Part shown: piece by piece, positions 60,143 through 64,000 of the stretch
Layout of the letters: the number at the start of each line of letters is the position of its first letter
Numbering within the stretch: position 1 is the first letter of the stretch
Translations under genes and position numbers: made by a program
NCBI GenBank assembly: GCA_002118135.1
Contig: BDIU01000237.1
Location: forward strand, 1 to 64,000
Source of the DNA: Trebouxia sp. TZW2008
Taxonomy: Eukaryota; Chlorophyta; Trebouxiophyceae; Trebouxiales; Trebouxiaceae
Direction: 5' to 3'
DNA: 64,000 nt
Notes under the pieces: generated by a model
Seen by the model: the letters and a program-made list of their open reading frames with translations, nothing else
What the model was told of the DNA's origin: nothing
Database searches by the model: none

Positions 60143-60940
60143 TTTTGTCTTCCGTCTGGTTCTGCAGCGATTGCTTTTGACATTGTGGCACTTGATTTCG
60201 TTTCTTGATTTTGACATGGTCGCACAAGAAAGTTGCAAGTTACTGACATGCATTATGCTATCCTGTGCTGCACCTTGGCACGCACACCGTGATGATTGCT
60301 CGCCAAAGCGAGCTAGGCTTGACAGCTGACAGTGCAATGTAGCAAATCTCGAAGAAGCCACAACAGTTCTGCCTAATCACTCAGCATCGATCGCTGATGT
60401 TACCAGCAATGATATTGTAAGCATGTCTCGTCTCCCAGCACAACACACAAATCTGCTTGTGTCACTGTGATGAGCTGTGCAGAACCGCAATCTTGAAGTG
60501 GTAGTGATAGCATTTGTGAGAATGGTACTACACCAGCTCAACGGCAATGCCTGCAGCTGCTGAATTTGCTTGCTAAGAAACAGACTCCTGCTAGGCAGCT
60601 GCTATCAGAAGCAAGACATGTATTTGAGATGTTGCTGCACGGCTAAGAAGAGAGGACAAGCGACATTGCAGCCAATGTAAACGACCATTGTGCATGACCG
60701 ATCTGTGGGCGCAGATAGCAACACAGGTCACGTCGCCAGCTTACAGAACAAAGCTGTCTCAGAGTCTGTTCAGGTGACAGTTTGACCATGCTACCCAAGC
60801 AGACATTCAAGTAGGCACAAGCAAAACTAGAACTGCTGGTTCAGAGTCTGGCTGGCAGAGTGGAAGCTGCTGGTGAGCTGTCCCCTGTGCTGTGCATCTA
60901 TAAAACCCATCACTGCGCTGCTGAGCATGTCTGGCTTAAA
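60143..60940. other. Intergenic region between convergent genes
   Basis: Flanked by the stop codons of the monooxygenase (+) and RPS28 (-). No gene-like features seen. Confidence 0.5.
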
Positions 60941-61633
60941 CTACCGCAACCGCCTGGCCTCACGCTCAGACTCCAATAGTGTAAGGATGTCACCTGCAGG
61001 AAGCGTGCAGCGCTTGGCATCGTGCCCTGTGCGAATGCCCATCAACACCAAGAGCATGCAGAAAGGGTGGACACACGCAGCATCTGCTGTACAGCAGTCA
61101 GCAATGGCTTGTGCATGAAAGAAGGTGCCCATATGCACAGAGGGCAAGAGAAAGAGATGCACAGACAGAGAGCAACTGTATGCGCCCAACAAGCATATAC
61201 TGCACAATAAGCAATGGTGCGCACAGGCTCTGCAAAGTTCAGCAGCGTCGGCAGACTTGCTCAACACTGAAAGGCTGTTTTCTGGCTCACCTTCTCTGAC
61301 TGGGCCCTTGACGTTCCTCATGATCAAACGGTTCTGGTCATCCAGAAACTTGACACGGACTTGTGTGACCTGGACAGGACCAAGTTGGATTGAGACTAGC
61401 AGCAAGACAGACACCCCAAGAAGAGTGGACGTGCGTGTCTTTCGACCCCAAAGCGTAGGAGACGACAAATCATACATCCTCACCTGTCCACGAGATCCTG
61501 TTCTGCCAATAACCTTCATAACAATGGCCAGCTTGACCGGTTGATCCTGCACAGCACAGTACTTGTCAGGCTTGAGGCAGCCAGAGGTCACTTCGACCTC
61601 TTACAGATTGCGTGAGTGCAGATTGCGTACCAT
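60941..61633 (-). CDS. RPS28: 40S ribosomal protein S28 (eS28)
   Basis: Four coding exons: 61633-61631 (just the ATG), 61546-61484, 61369-61291 and 60993-60941. All are in phase and give 65 aa (human 69). Nearly every family residue is recognisable: [58 protein letters not shown]. It is a small-subunit ribosomal protein near the mRNA exit channel. The ATG is followed directly by a GTACGC donor and the next exon begins with Asp, giving MDQPVKLA. The gene is divergent from BRX1, 327 bp away. Confidence 0.96.
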
Positions 61634-61960
61634 GCTGACTGCACTGACTCAGAAGGCCTTCGATGCGCTCGCCTGGTCTCAAGAGAGCTGAACTTTTGCG
61701 CTGGCAGTGCCATCCAGGCGGCGAAGCTTGAAGAAGAAGGCTGACCGACAGTCATGACTACACCTCTAGGGCAACCTAGGGTAACGACCATTTTGCGCAG
61801 TCGAGCATGCAGCTGGCCTCACCTTGCATTCAGGTCGACGAACGCCGATTGAGTTGGTTTCGGACGCTCCTGATCATTCTACTGCAGCTTTTCTGCAAAG
61901 CCCGCGCAGCTTGTGCTGAGTTGGGGCAGTCGAAACAGCTTACATATCGCGTGACTTGTC
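61634..61960. promoter_or_regulatory. Putative bidirectional promoter of RPS28 and BRX1
   Basis: 327 bp between two divergent start codons, with raised CpG (for example GCGGCGAAGC and GGTCGACGAACGCCG). Both genes serve ribosome production, so shared control is likely. No specific element was identified. Confidence 0.55.
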
Positions 61961-64000
61961 ATGGTCAAGCGTAAAGCTCCGCCGGTCGCCGACGATGCAA
62001 GTCCCCAGGAACAGCTTGATAATGGCAAAAAGGCAGCAAAGCAGCCACGCCTTGCGCCTGAGGCTTCTGGGTTCAGAAACAAGGAGAAAGTGCTGATACT
62101 GAGCTCAAGAGGCATTACTCACAGGCGAGTATGCAGCACAAGCATCTGCGGTTCGGGCACGGATAAGCGGGAACGATTTTTCCGAGCTTGAGTGTACTCG
62201 TTGCAGATCTCGGCATCTTATGCTGGATTTAGCACAGCTGCTGCCTCACTCTAAGCGCGACGCTAAGCTTGATACAAAGACAGACAGGGGGGTGATCAAT
62301 GAAGTGGCTGACATGAAGGTATGAGGCTGTCTGTTTGCTTGTCATGTGGGCGTTGCTCATGTTGCTGCATGATTTCATCAGCTTGGGGTTGCAGGGCTGC
62401 AGCAGTGTGCTGTTCTTTGAGGCGCGAAAGCGAAAGGACTTGTATGTATGGCTGGCCAAAGCCCCAGATGGTCCCTCTATCAAGTTCCACTGCGCAAATG
62501 GTGAGACTGCTTTTGTCACCCGCTTTGCCATCTGTACTTGTGCCCTTCTGACTGATGTCATTTCAGCATTCTGTATGATCACAAGGTGCAGGACGGTGCT
62601 GTGTGGGTCAGCACACACGGCTCTTTGCACCATACAAAGCTCAGAATGCACATCGTATCCTTGTTGCATAATGAGTCGCAGCTTTGAAGACACCTAACAT
62701 GGTGTCCTGTTTCTGTGTAGTGCACACAATGGCACCTGACATAGTGCCCTGTGTCTGTGTAGTGCACACAATGGCATCTAACATAGTGCCCTGTATCTGT
62801 GCAGTGCACACAATGGCTTCTAATATAGTGCCCTGCAGCTGTGTAGTACACACAATGGCATCTAATGGCATCCAACATGGTGCCCTGTGTCTGTGCAGTG
62901 CACACGATGGCAGAGTTGAAGCTCAGTGGAAATCACCTCAAGGGATCAAGACCTGTGTTGAGCTTTGACGCCTCCTTTGATGAGCAGCCGCACCTACAGC
63001 TCATGAAAGAGATGTTCACACAGAGCTTTGCCACACCTAGGCGGCATCCTAAAAGCAAACCCTTCCACGATCATGTGATCAGCTTCCACTTCTTGGACAA
63101 CCGAGTCTGGCTGCGCAACTACCAGGTGCTCCTCTGCCTGCTCTGCAAGTGGCTGCATTGCATCTCACCTCCAGCACATGGGCTCCTCTTCAGCACAAGC
63201 AAATGGTCATCGCATGCAACTTGTTTCATCTCTCAAGAGGGGCTTTCAGACCTGTACAGTACAAGGTCTTCCATGGTAACAAATGTGCATTGCTGTAGCA
63301 GGCAGGCTTTTGATCACAAAACTAGAACGGTCAGAGGTCTGGATAGCAGACTGTACCCTCATAGCAGTAAAGGAGACAGACAACAGCTTCCACTCACAGC
63401 GGTTATTGTCATAACACTGAGTGTCATAGACTGTTATTTTCCGTTTGTTTCCTCAGCAGTCTGCAAACTTGCAGGTGGTGCCTGGGATTGACAAGAAGAA
63501 GGCTTCTGCTGACAGTGTCTCACTAGTCGAGGTGGGCCCTCGGGTGTGCCTCAACCCCATCAAGATTTTTGGGGGCAGCTTTGGCGGCCCCGTGCTGTTT
63601 AACAACCCCCACTTTGTCTCGCCAAACAGGGTGAGTTGCCTCCACACGCGCCTGTCGATTGTGTCTGCTAGATGTGGTGTCGTAATGTCGCTTGCATTGC
63701 CCCCTTTGCATGCTGCTCAAGCCCATAAAGCATAATGAGCTACATGCAATTTGCTACTCCTGTGCAAAGACGAATGCAGGTGCACATCAGTGTTTCAGTT
63801 GCCACAGCCATCTGCAGGGTGGTTGTTCAGCACTACTCCGTTATAGCAGGCTGTCAGCTTACTACCACTGTCTGGTCCTCTGAGTGAACTGCCAAGTTTT
63901 GGCCTGGGGATTGTTTCATTCAGCACTTTGTGCAACCAGCAGCATTCACCAGCACAATTGTCCCTGCGTATGCGTGCAGATTCGTGCACTGCTGAAGAAG
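61961..64000 (+). CDS. BRX1: Ribosome biogenesis protein BRX1 (3' end outside window)
   Basis: Exons 61961-62124 (ATG), 62207-62318, 62395-62500, 62899-63125, 63475-63630 and 63980 to beyond the window join in phase. BRX1 is a nucleolar Brix-domain protein needed for 27S pre-rRNA maturation and 60S subunit assembly. After a basic N-terminus (MVKRKAPPVADD...), the Brix domain reads KVLILSSRGITHR, RHLMLDLAQLLPHSK, VLFFEARKRKDLYVWLAKAP, AELKLSGNHLKGSRPVLSFD, DNRVWLRNYQ, VEVGPRVCLNPIKIFGGSFG and NNPHFVSPNR. The first intron starts with GC (CACAG/GCGAGT). The third intron carries five tandem copies of its own 3' splice site. The last exon in view continues past 64000. Confidence 0.95.
62721..62911 (+). 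repeat. BRX1: Array of five 3' splice-site copies in BRX1 intron 3
   Basis: The acceptor plus exon start (AG/TGCACACAATGGC) occurs at 62721, 62763, 62805 and 62847 (period 42 bp) and at the true exon start 62899 (52 bp further, with a small insertion). Upstream copies read TAG or CAG before TGCACAC. Confidence 0.92.

Overview
This is nuclear DNA of an intron-rich eukaryote, most likely a green alga. A trebouxiophyte-type chlorophyte is my best guess, from gene content only; I could not place the species. Genes are split into exons of about 50-450 bp, with GT donors and strongly preferred TGCAG acceptors. The content is algal or plant-like: a plant-type 3-ketoacyl-CoA synthase, a phenol-hydroxylase-like flavoprotein with a thioredoxin-like tail, BRX1, RPS28, NTAQ1, a universal stress protein, a GT8 glycosyltransferase, an F-box protein and a DUF4379 zinc-ribbon protein. 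Bulk sequence looks CpG-poor and TG/CA-rich (TGCA is everywhere), while CpGs cluster around several gene starts. I see no bacterial operons, rRNA, CRISPR array or intact tRNA.

Layout. 0-3.2 kb: coiled-coil gene (+), possibly SYCP3/XLR-like. 3.6-4.8 kb: fragmentary coding remnants. 5.8-8.8 kb: GT8 glycosyltransferase and NTAQ1, both (-) and only 43 bp apart. 9.1-11.1 kb: HNH_2-type gene (+), divergent from NTAQ1. 12.7-17.3 kb: unidentified multi-exon gene and PHD-finger gene (-). 18.0-22.5 kb: F-box gene and an unidentified gene (+). 25.1-29.5 kb: KCS (+). 30.6-31.8 kb: PAQR/hemolysin-III-like membrane protein (-). 33.3-34.3 kb: universal stress protein (-). 35.4-47 kb: poorly resolved (-) genes, including DUF4379. 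47.1-47.7 kb: a 79-bp minisatellite. 52.2-52.6 kb: small coiled-coil gene (+). 53-60 kb: FAD monooxygenase (+). 60.9-64 kb: RPS28 (-) and BRX1 (+), divergent and running off the window.

The most unusual theme is repeated decayed partial copies of exons beside their intact parent, usually with the splice site attached. They occur in the coiled-coil gene, NTAQ1, KCS, at five exons of the FAD monooxygenase, and as an array of 3' splice sites in BRX1. Local tandem duplication seems to seed intron sequence repeatedly. Four introns with GC donors (three in one gene), a possible polycistronic NTAQ1-GT8 unit and an RPS28 first coding exon that is only ATG add to an unusual gene architecture.

Exon joins were checked by reading frame and phase by eye. 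Where phases did not fit I say so. No similarity search was possible, so family names rest on recognised motifs.
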